From assembly GCA_030685235.1 (NCBI GenBank), contig MU839193.1:1-64000 (forward strand): DNA of 64,000 bases, in the 5' to 3' direction. Below the pieces are notes generated by a model. The model was not told where the DNA came from. It worked only from the letters and a program-made list of their open reading frames with translations, and ran no database searches. A program made the position numbers and the translations under genes. Shown in pieces: positions 46,612 through 55,645 of this stretch (position 1 is the first letter of the stretch; the number at the start of each line of letters is the position of its first letter). The DNA is from Copromyces sp. CBS 386.78. Its lineage: Eukaryota; Ascomycota; Sordariomycetes; Sordariales; Sordariaceae.

Positions 46612-46788
46612 TTATATTAATATAATATATAAATAGTAGATTTTATAATAATAATAATAAAATAATTTAAAATAGATATAATAATAAATAATATGAATTA
46701 TAATAATTATAAAATAATAAATATTGTAAATTTAGTAATAATATGAATAATAATATAAGTAATATTTTTTATACCTTTTATATTTTTT

Positions 46789-46968
46789 AAGCCTTCTAAG
46801 CCTTCTAAGCTTTCTAAACCTCCCAACCCTCCTTTTAACTCTCCTTTCAACCCTCCTTTCAACCCTCCTTCTAACCCTCTTTCTAATCCTTATAGAAAAC
46901 TAGGTAGGCCTCTTAGTTCTAAAAATAAGAAGAATGGGGTAGAAAAGGTTTATAAGGGCTGTAGATAG
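46789..46968 (+). pseudogene. Stop-free Lys/Pro/Asn-rich coding relic in copy B
   Basis: Fifty-nine codons before a TAG, with KPSKPSK, NPPFN repeats and a basic end SSKNKKNGVEKVYKGCR. It matches the minus-strand relic in copy A. The frame is open in both copies despite heavy mutation nearby. It may be the basic linker of the former element-encoded protein. Confidence 0.45.
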
Positions 46969-47849
46969 ATATTTCTATTATATAAGAAGTTTTTTTTCTT
47001 TTTTTCTTTTTTTTCTTTTTTTCCATTTTTCCCTTTTTTCCTTTTCTCTTTTTAAGTCCTTTTTATTTTCTTTCTTACTTTTTTTTCTTATTTTCCTATA
47101 TAAGTCTTCTAGTTTAGTTAAATTATTAAACTTATATTTATAAATAACCTTCAAAAAAATCTAACTTATATTTGAGTTTGAAACAATTAATTGACTATTA
47201 GGTTTTGAATAATCTAAAATTTATATCTCTTATTAAGAATATTTCTCTAATTACTCTATTATTTTAATATTTAATTAATAGAAAAAAGATCTTTATAATT
47301 ATATACTATTATATAATTATACGTAGAAGATATTAAGTAAATTTATTATTATTATAGTAATGTTATAAGTTTCAAAACTATAAATAATAATATTAAAGTA
47401 TAAAAGATATAATGAATATAATATTATTATTATAAATAAGAATTTAAATATATAATTTTAGAATAAAGATACTAAAATTAGTACTAAAATACTAAAAGTA
47501 ATACTAGAATACTAAAACACTAAGAGGACTAAAAGTACTAAAAGTGTACTAAAATACTAAAAAGTGTACTAAAAGTACTAAATGTACTAAAAGTAGTACT
47601 AAAAGTTACTAAATATGTATTAAAAATATTAAAAGTACTAAAAGTACCAAAAGTACTAAAAATATTAAAAATATTAAAACTGATACTAAAAGTATTAAAA
47701 GTATTAAAATTATTATTAAAATACTAGAATTTATATTAAAAGTATGAAAGAAAAATAATAATTTTAAATTGGATAATATTTTAAAAGATTGATAAAATTG
47801 TATTTTATTATAATAATATAATATTTAACATAATAATATTATTTAATTT

Positions 47850-48300
47850 TAGAAAGAAGGTTAACGATTATAAAAGAATAATCGAGGTAGGCGAAGATTT
47901 AAATCCTAATCAATAGGCTAAGGATAGATATAATTATTACCGTAAGTATTTATTTATATATATATTTATAAATATATATTTATATATTATTATATATATA
48001 TATATATATCTCTATTTATATTACTTATACTAATATTTTACTTAGTAAATCGTTCTTCGTATAATAAGAAAGTACGAGCTTGGAGGAATACAAAGGTTAT
48101 TGCAAGTTTTATATATATATTTATTCAATAATTTATTTACTAATATTATATATAGGATAGTTCAACCTTCTAGGTTTGTAATAATTCTAGCTGTAACAAA
48201 CGGTATCTGAATAAGAATGCCTTGAAATTTCATTAGCGCCAATAGAAGATTATGAAGAATAAGGGCGAGTCTTATAAGCCTTGCTTCGAAGGGGTATAAA
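47850..48300 (+). pseudogene. Exon-intron relic with zinc-finger-like segment in copy B
   Basis: From about 47850 the frame reads KVNDYKRIIEVGEDLNPNQ, one stop, then AKDRYNYYRK, where a GTAAGT donor lies (47942-47947). After AT-rich intron-like DNA, a segment at 48177-48233 reads C-x4-C-x12-H (CNKRYLNKNALKFH). Copy A has the same finger. The element therefore carried a spliced gene encoding a zinc-finger-like protein. Stops after the His prevent identification of the rest. Confidence 0.45.
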
Positions 48301-49037
48301 ACTATATATAAAATAAATATTAGAATTATTCTATATATAATATAGATAAATTTCCTTTAACCTTTGTTAGTTATTATTATTATAGTTGCTTTTATTTAGT
48401 TTTGAATTAGATACTCGAATATAGTATATAAAAGTTATATAAAAACGATTTAAATATTTATATTATAAGTGGATTAGTAATTATAGATACATAATAATCT
48501 AAAGTATATTATTACTATTATAAATAACTTATAATACTTACAACAATAATAGTATTAAATATCTTAATCTATTTAATGTTAAATTTCTATATTTTATAAT
48601 ACTTTTAAGGTTAATAAATTATAATTATTAAATTAATATAAAATATTAAACTAGTATTTTTAGTACTAGACTAGTATTTTGAGTGTACTAGACTAGTACT
48701 TTTGTTGTACTAATTAGTACTTTTATTGTACTAATTAGTACTTTTGCCGTACTAAAAGTACTAATTTCGTACTAATTAGTACTTTTAGTACAAAATTAGT
48801 AATTTAAAAATCTTAATAACTTCTTAATTATATAATATTTTTAAAAACCGTTGAAAGTATTGAAACCAGCTCGTTTAGTAGTATATTCTATATACTAAAA
48901 CTAATAATATATTATTATCAAAATACTTAGTACGTACTTAGTACGTACTAAATACTAGAGTACTAATTAGTATTAGTACAGGTCTAGTACTAGTACGACT
49001 CAAATACTGGACTGGACTAGTACTAATCCCAACCCTG

Positions 49038-49045
49038 GCTGCAAC
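49038..49045. repeat. 8-bp target-site duplication, right of copy B
   Basis: GCTGCAAC, identical to 44668-44675. Confidence 0.85.
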
Positions 49046-49217
49046 CTGGGGAAGTTTGGGCAGTTGCGGAAACAGGATTCAAACGACCACGAGGACCATC
49101 AAAACGCACGCTCGTTGCCCCAGATGCACCACCAGATCTTCCCCACCACCTCCTCCTACCTCTCGTGGACAACCCGGTTTCGTGGCTTCCCAACATCAGA
49201 AAAAATCGAAGAAGTAA

Positions 49218-49716
49218 AGGTTTCAACCCTAGATCATCCCCCAGCGAGCCCTTCTGTGAGACGATTCTGGGCCGTTCGCTGCCCAGCCTGCTAGTCCTTT
49301 GCGCTGCAGGTCCTTTGGCCTGCACCCTCTTTGACAGCGGCTCTGGCACGGCCCAGAATTTCCTCCTTTACAGACCTTCGCTCTTTGTATCGCCAGCTAT
49401 ATAATTGGCGATTCCCTCCATCAGTTAGCTGGGTCTTTCTCTCTTTAACACATCATCATCCTTCCCATCTACTTTCGTGCTCCATTTTATACGTCCCAAT
49501 CCTATATCACCCCGAGCCCTTTTACCTCCATCTCCTGCCAGTTCAGTTCATTTCTGTCACCCCGCCAGTCAGTCAGTCAGTCAGTCAGTCAGTCAGTCAG
49601 TCAGTCAGTCAGTCAGTCAGTTAGTCAGTTAGTCAGTCAGTCAGTCAGCCTTCATCATCAACTTCGTCCACTCGCCAAATAGCCCACCCACCTGTTTGCC
49701 CAGCAAAGATTTCAAG
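49218..49716 (+). promoter_or_regulatory. Upstream region of the intact Cys-rich paralogue
   Basis: About 500 bp of normal GC content. A TATA-like CTATATAATT lies at about 49398. A CAGT tetranucleotide array lies at 49563-49648. The sequence just before the ATG resembles that before the split paralogue. Confidence 0.45.
49563..49648. repeat. CAGT tetranucleotide microsatellite
   Basis: About 20 tandem CAGT units, interrupted by two CAGT-to-TAGT-type changes near 49620-49632. It lies in the leader of the paralogue gene; a much shorter CAGT/CGGT relic stands at the same place before the split paralogue (44500-44515). Confidence 0.8.
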
Positions 49717-50004
49717 ATGTGCCACAAGGATATCGAGGAATACCCTTGCTCGACCAGGTATTGTCCGTACCAAAGCATGAAACCCCGAGTCGAAGCAACA
49801 AGATGTGCCGAAGCACGCCGTCGGGATAAGGCGTGGGGCGAATGCGGCACCCGGTGTACGGTGAATAAAAGGGTCATCAACACGCACTCTCTCTGCGAAA
49901 CGTGCACGATGCTCTCACGACTACCCGATCCAGTCAACAACCCGCCGATTCCGAAAAACCTGAGAAGGGACAAAAATGGTAGGTTTACTACACGTAGGAA
50001 GTAA
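49717..50004 (+). CDS. Intact Cys-rich small protein, paralogue of the split gene
   Basis: Single-exon 95-aa protein: ATG at 49717, stop TAA at 50002-50004. It begins MCHKDIEEYPCSTRYCP, contains RCAEARRRDKAWGECGTRC and a later TH..C..CT pattern, and ends in a basic tail (RFTTRRK). Eight Cys in paired spacing suggest a metal-binding or disulphide-stabilised domain. There is no signal peptide, so a cytosolic or nuclear metal-binding role is more likely; that is inference. I recognise this as a family of short fungal proteins with no known function. It is a tandem duplicate of the gene broken by hAT copy B. Confidence 0.6.
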   Translation: MCHKDIEEYPCSTRYCPYQSMKPRVEATRCAEARRRDKAWGECGTRCTVNKRVINTHSLCETCTMLSRLPDPVNNPPIPKNLRRDKNGRFTTRRK

Positions 50005-50663
50005 TCCATATTTTAACAAGTGTGAAACGAATGGAAGTTTTGCCTCGGAGGAGATCGGGGCTGTGTTGGACAAAAGAATGGTTGATAGGTAGGGAAGTTT
50101 CGTTGAGGGTTTTTTTTTGGGTTGGGCATCTACTTTGTGCCGATGTTGGAGTTAATATTTCCTAACATTTCTCGCTCGTCGAGATGAGCGAGCTGAGCTG
50201 CGACTGGGTAATCAGGGTAATGGACGGCAGTAGTTTCTTGGAATTTCGCGATGAATTTTGAGATTGTAATTTTGGGGACAGCTGGAGGGGTTTTTTTCTG
50301 TTAGTCACTGAATTCGTTCGTAACTGGGCATCATTAATGGGAATTGAAATATTGCTAAAAGGTTGCTCGCTCCTTTATGTGATCCTGTTGACTTGTTGTC
50401 TCTCTTCCGTTAACAGAAATAATGTGAAAAGAGGGAAATAAAGGGGTCGTTGTCGCAAAAAGAAATAAAAAGTGCAAAAAGGGGTGACCCGGAACGGATT
50501 CGAACCGTTCATTGACTTCCTGCGGCACGCATGCAGACGAGGATTTCCCACGCCGGGAATGTTACCATTAGAGCGGAAGGTGCGCACGTCACCACGTGAA
50601 TACGTGATGGGCAGGCGCATAAATAGAGAGCTCACTTCAACAGGCTCTCCATGTGCTCTTGGG
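50005..50663. other. Intergenic region with tRNA-like sequence
   Basis: About 660 bp between the Cys-rich paralogue and the 3' fragment of the split minus-strand gene. It holds the tRNA-like sequence at 50484-50590. A sequence TCATTAATGGGAAT at 50331-50344 repeats the junction sequence of the 909-bp element. Confidence 0.4.
50484..50590 (-). tRNA. tRNA-like sequence, non-standard
   Basis: On the minus strand a perfect five-pair T-stem encloses TTCGAAT (B box GGTTCGAATCC), preceded by an A-box-like CTCTAATGGTAA, with T runs just after. An anticodon-arm-like hairpin (TTCCCGGCGTGGGAA) is present. About 30 extra bases lie between the two halves, and the acceptor strand CCGGGTC has no partner at the expected place. 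It may be a tRNA relic, an unusual intron-containing tRNA, or a tRNA-derived repeat. Confidence 0.35.
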
Positions 50664-50840
50664 TCACCCTCTCAATTCTCCCGTCGCTCTTCGTCCCTGG
50701 GAGCACCTCTCACTTCCACTCGCCCATCTCGCGCGTCTCGGAGTCCGCCCAGCATCTGTCTGCCTACTTTTTGTCGTCCTTCGCTCTGCTTCTCTGTAGG
50801 TCCATGCTTCGGTTTGCCATCCTCTGGCCAGATCATTAAT

Positions 50841-51749
50841 GGGAATCTGGGGGCCCAGGAAACCGTACCTGCCTGGTACCGTTCAATGTAAGCAAATACC
50901 TTATTCTAGAATAACCGTTCAGCTTAGAGTAACGGTTCTTTTTAAAATAACCGTATACCTTAGAATAACCGTTCTAAGCGGATCCCTAGCCTTTAATTGG
51001 TTAGTTTAGTTTAAGAATAGGTGTTCTTGCCTTTTTCTTTTTTAATATATACTACAAAATCATCTCATTTCTAAGGGTAAGGTAACTAAGCCTTCGGTAC
51101 TCCTAATATTTAGCTCGTTACTTCCTTTTTATAACCGTCGCCTTCTTAAGTCTTCGCCTTCCTAAGTTTTCGTTACCTACCTAAATTAAACTACTACTAT
51201 CGTTATTATCGTTATCGCCATTATTATTATCATCGTTATCGCTATCGTTATCGTCATCGTTATTATTATCGTTATCGTCGTCGTCGTCGTCACTATAAAA
51301 GTTAATTAACAAAATAAAATAGGGATGCAACCGTACCTTTTAATATGATAATAGTAATAATAGTAATAATAGTAATAAAAAGGATAAAAAGGATAAAGTT
51401 GGGAAAGTTGGGGAGTCGATGGGACTTTAGTATTTTAAAGGATCCCTAACTTTAGTTGACGTTATCCTTTTTTCTCTCCTTCTTTTTCTCCTTCTTTCTC
51501 TTTTTTTTATTATACTTTCTAACTATTTTTCTTTTATTGCCCCTTCCTAAAAGGGGAATTTCTTCAACTCCTTTAATTCCCGCCCATCGTATATAGTGCC
51601 CCAATTTTCCTCTAACTAATTAGAGCCTTAGAACGGTTATTCTAAGGTATACGGTTATTTTCCAGAGAACTATTACTCTAAGCTGAACGGTTGCCACCGT
51701 ACGGTCACGGTTATCCTGAAAAAACTGTTTTCTGAGGACCCAATTTCCC
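50841..51749. mobile_element. 909-bp TIR element inserted in a gene
   Basis: The ends GGGAATCTGGGGGCCCAG and, inverted, GGGAAATTGGGTCCTCAG begin related arms of about 150 bp, including shared blocks AACCGTTCAGCTTAGAGTAA and ATAACCGTATACCTTAGAAT. It is flanked on both sides by ATTAAT (50835-50840, 51750-51755). The interior is AT-rich with a CGTTAT/CGT microsatellite. No transposase frame is present, so it is non-autonomous. The superfamily is unclear because ATTAAT is palindromic and might partly belong to the element. Confidence 0.7.
51192..51292 (+). repeat. Compound CGTTAT/ATT/CGT microsatellite
   Basis: Imperfect run of TATCGTTATCG, ATTATTATT and finally GTCGTCGTCGTC units in the interior of the 909-bp element. 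Confidence 0.6.
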
Positions 51750-52248
51750 ATTAATGATGCGATTTCCACTCTCCCAACAACATATCCGTACAGTCTCATC
51801 GGCCTCAGTGCCGTAGAAGAAAAGAGATTGCGGATTTGTTTCGGCTCGGTGAGCAATCCAGGCGCCCACTCGTTTGTACATCATTCCAGATGTCCCGTCT
51901 GTCACAGGTTGGCCAGGCTCAGGCATCAAAACCAGTCCAACATGCTGAAAAGACAGCTGATACTCCTCCCATGTCACCACCAGCAGAAGAAGCACAGGCT
52001 CGCCCTCTCTAGGGACTTCATCCCATCTCACCTTGACCGAGTCCGCTAAACCGTATCTGGGTGCGTCTGGAAATGGAGAAGGTCAGCCAATGACCACTCC
52101 AACAAAAAAATGGGAACAATGATTTAGAAGCCTCACATGGATATTTGGGGAGGATGTGATTATGAAACTGATCCCAATCCAGAGATATCAGTTGCGTAGG
52201 ATTTGGTTTTGATCGAGCAGAAGACGTCGTCGTCAGCATACTGTACAT

Positions 52249-53423
52249 CTGGTCCTGTGGCAGGCAATTTACTAAAAGCACCCAAACCGTGATTTTAAGC
52301 CCTTGCCCGCCAATTTAAGCCGCTCGTCCTACAGCTTTCTTATTTCAACGTCCTCCCGACGACAATCCATCATCAACATCCGAACGAACGGCTTACCAAG
52401 CTTACCACCACCTTGGTCACTATCCTAAAATTATTTAATTACAATGACTTTAAAGTATTTATTAGCGGATGTTCTACAAATCATCAATCCCGCCGCGTAT
52501 CCTTCCTTATGCAGATAAGCTCGGCAGCTGCCTAGTGAACAACCTCACATGCGTCATGCATAGGTAACAAGGTGACCCGACCAGTTATCGAGTCGACTTG
52601 ACTCCCAAGTGCAAGTTCATATGAAACCACCATGAAATGCTTAAATGGCAAAAGGTACCTATAGTTTAAGCCATGAGAGATCATGTTCCTGGGATTAGGT
52701 CTATCACTCAATATACACATCAATCCCATCATTTATGATCCATCTCACACATCATCTCCGTTCGCCCTGAATATTGACCAGAGGCAACCGCCATCAAAGA
52801 CACCATATGAAACAACCCCAGATCCTATATCAAGTTTCGGTCGATAGCCGATCTCGCTGGCTGCCATATTGGCCTGGAATGCTATTGATGGCTTGTTGGT
52901 TCGACGATTTTCCACTCCCATACCATCTCGCAACCGATGCTCCATACAACCCGCCCTGAAAGTCGCGAGTGCCAATGTCCCTAGTCGCAAGCCACGATAT
53001 AAAAGCGGCTCAACTTCAACCAAAAAACGCATAAAGGGACTGGTAAACAAAAACAACAGGGTCGTTAACAAAAGTTTGTCAACGCAACACTCTCGATGCC
53101 GTGTTTGCGAACGGTCAAACATATCCGTGACGATGTCATCAATTGGCCTCACGTTGAAGTATAAAAAGCGATCCATGGAAATGCAGAAGAAGTGAGCGAG
53201 TGTTCGTGCTCGAAGTGTCAAGCGCCAACTTGTATAAATCCCCCAAGGTTCGCAATGGAGGGAAAGCTCGAGGGCCCAGCATTGTCACTTCCCTTTTTGC
53301 CGAATTCCCATCTTGTCATGCTACCTGCCTAGCTGCACCCAACCCCAATACTTCACTCCCACCAACTCCCAAGTCTGCCAGTTCCTAGATCGAGCACCCT
53401 CACAGACTTCAAACCGACCTAAA
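52249..53423. other. Intergenic region
   Basis: About 1.2 kb. A 143-codon frame on the minus strand from the ATG at 53176 to 52745 begins MDRFLYFNVRPIDDIV and has a hydrophobic stretch, but overlaps an equally long plus-strand frame (52869-53195). I support neither as a gene. The right end is the promoter of the secreted protein at 53424. Confidence 0.35.
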
Positions 53424-54083
53424 ATGCACCTCTTAACCCTCCTCACGACTCTCACGACCCTCGGCCTAGCCACTCTCACCTCCGCCGCCGCCGCCGCCGC
53501 CCTCGACACCACCACTATTTCTGCTTCCACAAGCTGCACCGACTCCGGGCTGTCCAGCACCTGTTCTGTGTCCACCTCCACTACCTATATCACCACGGCC
53601 GCATCCGATTCCGACTCGAATGGCCCCCAGAGCATCGAGGACTACATCAAAGCGAAACAAGCCCAGATTGCCGCGGAAAACAGCAACAACAACAACGACA
53701 ACTCAACCATGTCATTCAACATTACATCGACCAGGCATGTCAGCGGAATGACTGCCTACGAAGTCCCCATGTGTTGTGTGAACGGATGCAGAGTGTGTTC
53801 GGCGACGATTTGTGGGGCGGGGCCGAGTGGGTGTAATGATTGGCCTGTATGTGTACTTATCCTATTTATTGTCTCACTATCTCTCTCTCATTTTTTTTTC
53901 TTCTTTTTTCTCCCCATTCCCTCCCTCTTTTCTTCAGGTTCTGCTTCAAAGCCGCTAACAGATGATGAAACTGTCTAGTTCTACTCGTGCTGCTCGACAA
54001 TCATCCTTTGGGATACCGCAAACAGTGACATGCTGGATGCGTTTACAACTGAGGGGCAGACGGTTGAGTTTCAGTACGATTGA
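53424..54083 (+). CDS. Secreted Cys-rich protein, 175 aa
   Basis: Two exons, 53424-53846 and 53979-54083. The 132-bp intron has GTATGT, a GCTAAC branch site and CTAG; an earlier acceptor (CTTCAG at 53933-53938) would stop after six codons. A signal peptide (MHLLTLLTTLTTLGLATLTSA) is followed by a Ser/Thr-rich region with N-glycosylation sites, a short helix (SIEDYIKAKQAQIAAE), and a C-terminal Cys module: MCCVNGCRVCSATICGAGPSGCNDWP, continuing FYSCCSTIILWD. Such a layout fits small secreted fungal proteins. I know no function; an effector-like or wall role is only a possibility. Confidence 0.7.
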
Positions 54084-55645
54084 GGGGGACAGTAGTGTCT
54101 GGCGGGTTGCTGATGATGATGTTTGAGGATGGATGGTATAGGGGAATGGGGATAAGAAGGGGTTGTCGCACCGGAGTCCAGTAGCCGTTCTGTATTATAA
54201 GACGTATATGCAAATGATCCTATCGATCCAGAGTGATCCATGCCATGCAAAACCAGAAGAATATCATCATAATTTTTTTTAGCAAAGCCAGCAAAATTCT
54301 CAAGGTTCCCAACACCAGGGCAGCAGACACATATTCGGTATGACATCTTCCCCCAGCTCAACCCGCCCGCCCAGTTTAAGACTGGGAACAATGAGAAAAA
54401 TGACCCAAGAGAAACAAGATATATTGACCGGTTCTGACAAGTATATTCTATACTTTACAGCAACTCCAGATCAGGGCACTTCAAACCCTCCCTTTCGATC
54501 CAATCCACCAGACATCCACACCACCCAGCAACCCATTCCGCTCCATACCAGGAAAAGAATCCCTCCCCACTCAAACTGTGCATCACAGTGATTGAAACCT
54601 ACCCCTATTCCCTCTCCCCCCCCGGAAGTGATCATCATTATGGCGTCAGTTAGATTAGACGCAATGGGAGGGACTTCCGTTGCAGAGTGGCCAGGCGGTT
54701 TGAATAAAAAAATTAAAAATTCAGAAAAGCCTGCTGTGACGGAAGATCTCTTCTAGTAAAGAGCTCTCTCTAGGCCTAAACTAACATGATGCAACTAGGA
54801 AACTTCTTCCGCGTTTACTCCAAACCCTAGCACGGACTCGGCACGTATTCATGAATGACACTCGACGATGGAAGAAAGATTATCAAGAAGGCAGAACACC
54901 GGACCGACATGTGGAAAAATATAGTAGCAGCAGTAGAGTAGTAGTAGTTGAAGAGGTTAAGGCAGCTAGGTAGGTAGCTCTAGTAGCGTAGTGTAGAGGT
55001 AGGTAGAGTAGATATGCGTAGCTCGGTGTAATAAAAACGAACGAGGTGACCCAGTTTTGATAGTGTAGTTGACAAAAGATATAAATGAAAATAAATAAAA
55101 AAAGTAACGGGGGTATTCCAAGTAGTAGTAAAACACTTCTTTGTTTGACTCTCTGCCGGTGACGGAAAACACACAACTCTTCTTCTCTCTCAACTGCAAC
55201 ACCAAACGCGCGCAAAACCCAGGCACCCAAGCAAGCAAGCAAGCCAAACCAAACCAGTGCAAGCAACAACAGCAAAAAGCCAAACCAAGCCGACCAGACC
55301 AGACCCAAAAACCAGACACAAACCAACCCCGACCGTAGTAGTGCAGATAAAATGAAAAACCGTGAGGACAGCAAGTAGTAATAGTAGTGTAGTAGTAAAA
55401 GGAAAATGATGGAAGGGGGGGACGGTGACACAGACGGTATAGAAACCATCACCCTCTACCCCCATCGAGCAATGCAAAACGATGTCGAGGATTAAAAGAG
55501 CATTAACAACAAAACGAAAAGCTTGAAAGCTAGCAGCAGTCAGTCCTGCAACTGCCACTGCCGCCAAAGTTCGTTTCTCCAAGAAAGGCAAGGAGCGCTT
55601 CTCTTTTTTTCTTCCCTCTCTCTCGGTTCACTTCATCAACACCAC
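54084..55645. other. Convergent 3' region
   Basis: About 1.56 kb between two convergent genes. Open frames on both strands consist of low-complexity hydrophobic or Gln/Lys-rich runs typical of untranslated DNA. No gene is supported. Confidence 0.4.

Larger units (their letters stand above)
44676..49037 (+). mobile_element. hAT-like element copy B, RIP-degenerated, with nested insertion
   Basis: A 4362-bp element with ends CAGGGTTGGGAATTAGTAC and GTACTAATCCCAACCCTG, flanked by perfect 8-bp duplications GCTGCAAC. Terminal CAGGG and 8-bp duplications are typical of the hAT superfamily. The body is highly AT-rich and stop-filled, with TAGTAC arrays at about 44700-44780, 45095-45235, 47465-47665 and 48650-48795. 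After removing the 1331-bp nested element and its duplication it is about 3023 bp, the same size as copy A, to which it is related by inversion. Coding relics run on the plus strand. No intact transposase remains, so the superfamily rests on ends and duplication. Confidence 0.85.
44575..49217 (+). pseudogene. Cys-rich small protein gene split by hAT copy B
   Basis: The ATG at 44575 opens MCKRQVEVYPCSTPGCPGE..., runs 33 codons plus two bases to 44675, and is then cut by the 4362-bp element B. The frame resumes at 49046 just after the second copy of the duplication GCTGCAAC and ends at TAA 49215-49217. Leaving out B and one duplication gives one continuous 90-codon frame. It aligns with the intact neighbour at 49717 in the YPCST..CP start, the RC..A segment, G.CG.R, the I.TH..C..CT segment and a basic end; their leaders are also similar (CAGCAAAG...CAAGATGTGC). 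As it stands, translation would enter the element soon after residue 33. This is a recent-looking loss, as the host sequence shows no further frame damage. Confidence 0.75.
50664..52248 (-). pseudogene. Minus-strand gene split by the 909-bp element
   Basis: Exon a 52248-52137 and exon b 52066-51750 join across a 70-bp intron (GTGAGG, GGCTGACC, CAG) with matching phase. The frame reads LDWDQFHNHILPKYP, then VRWDEVPREGEPVLLLLVV and later ADETVRICCWESGNR. At ATTAAT (51755-51750) the element begins. On its far side, from 50834, the frame continues as DLARGWQTEAWTYREAERR to a TGA at 50666-50664. Omitting the element and one ATTAAT gives 199 codons with the frame kept. In place, translation enters the element and stops near 51711. 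I do not recognise the family; it faintly resembles C-terminal parts of fungal HET-associated proteins. The ATG at 52248 is the first in frame; an upstream exon is possible. Confidence 0.55.

Noticed and set aside
49563..49648. Regular repeat considered as a CRISPR-like array
   Set aside because: It is a pure CAGT microsatellite with no spacers, in a eukaryotic genome.
52745..53176. 143-codon minus-strand frame starting MDRFLYFNVRPID
   Set aside because: It competes with an overlapping plus-strand frame and has no recognisable domain; kept only as a remark in the intergenic entry.
53847..53938. Shorter intron (acceptor at 53938) in the secreted Cys-rich gene
   Set aside because: It would stop after six codons; the acceptor at 53978, behind a GCTAAC branch site, continues the Cys module for 34 residues.
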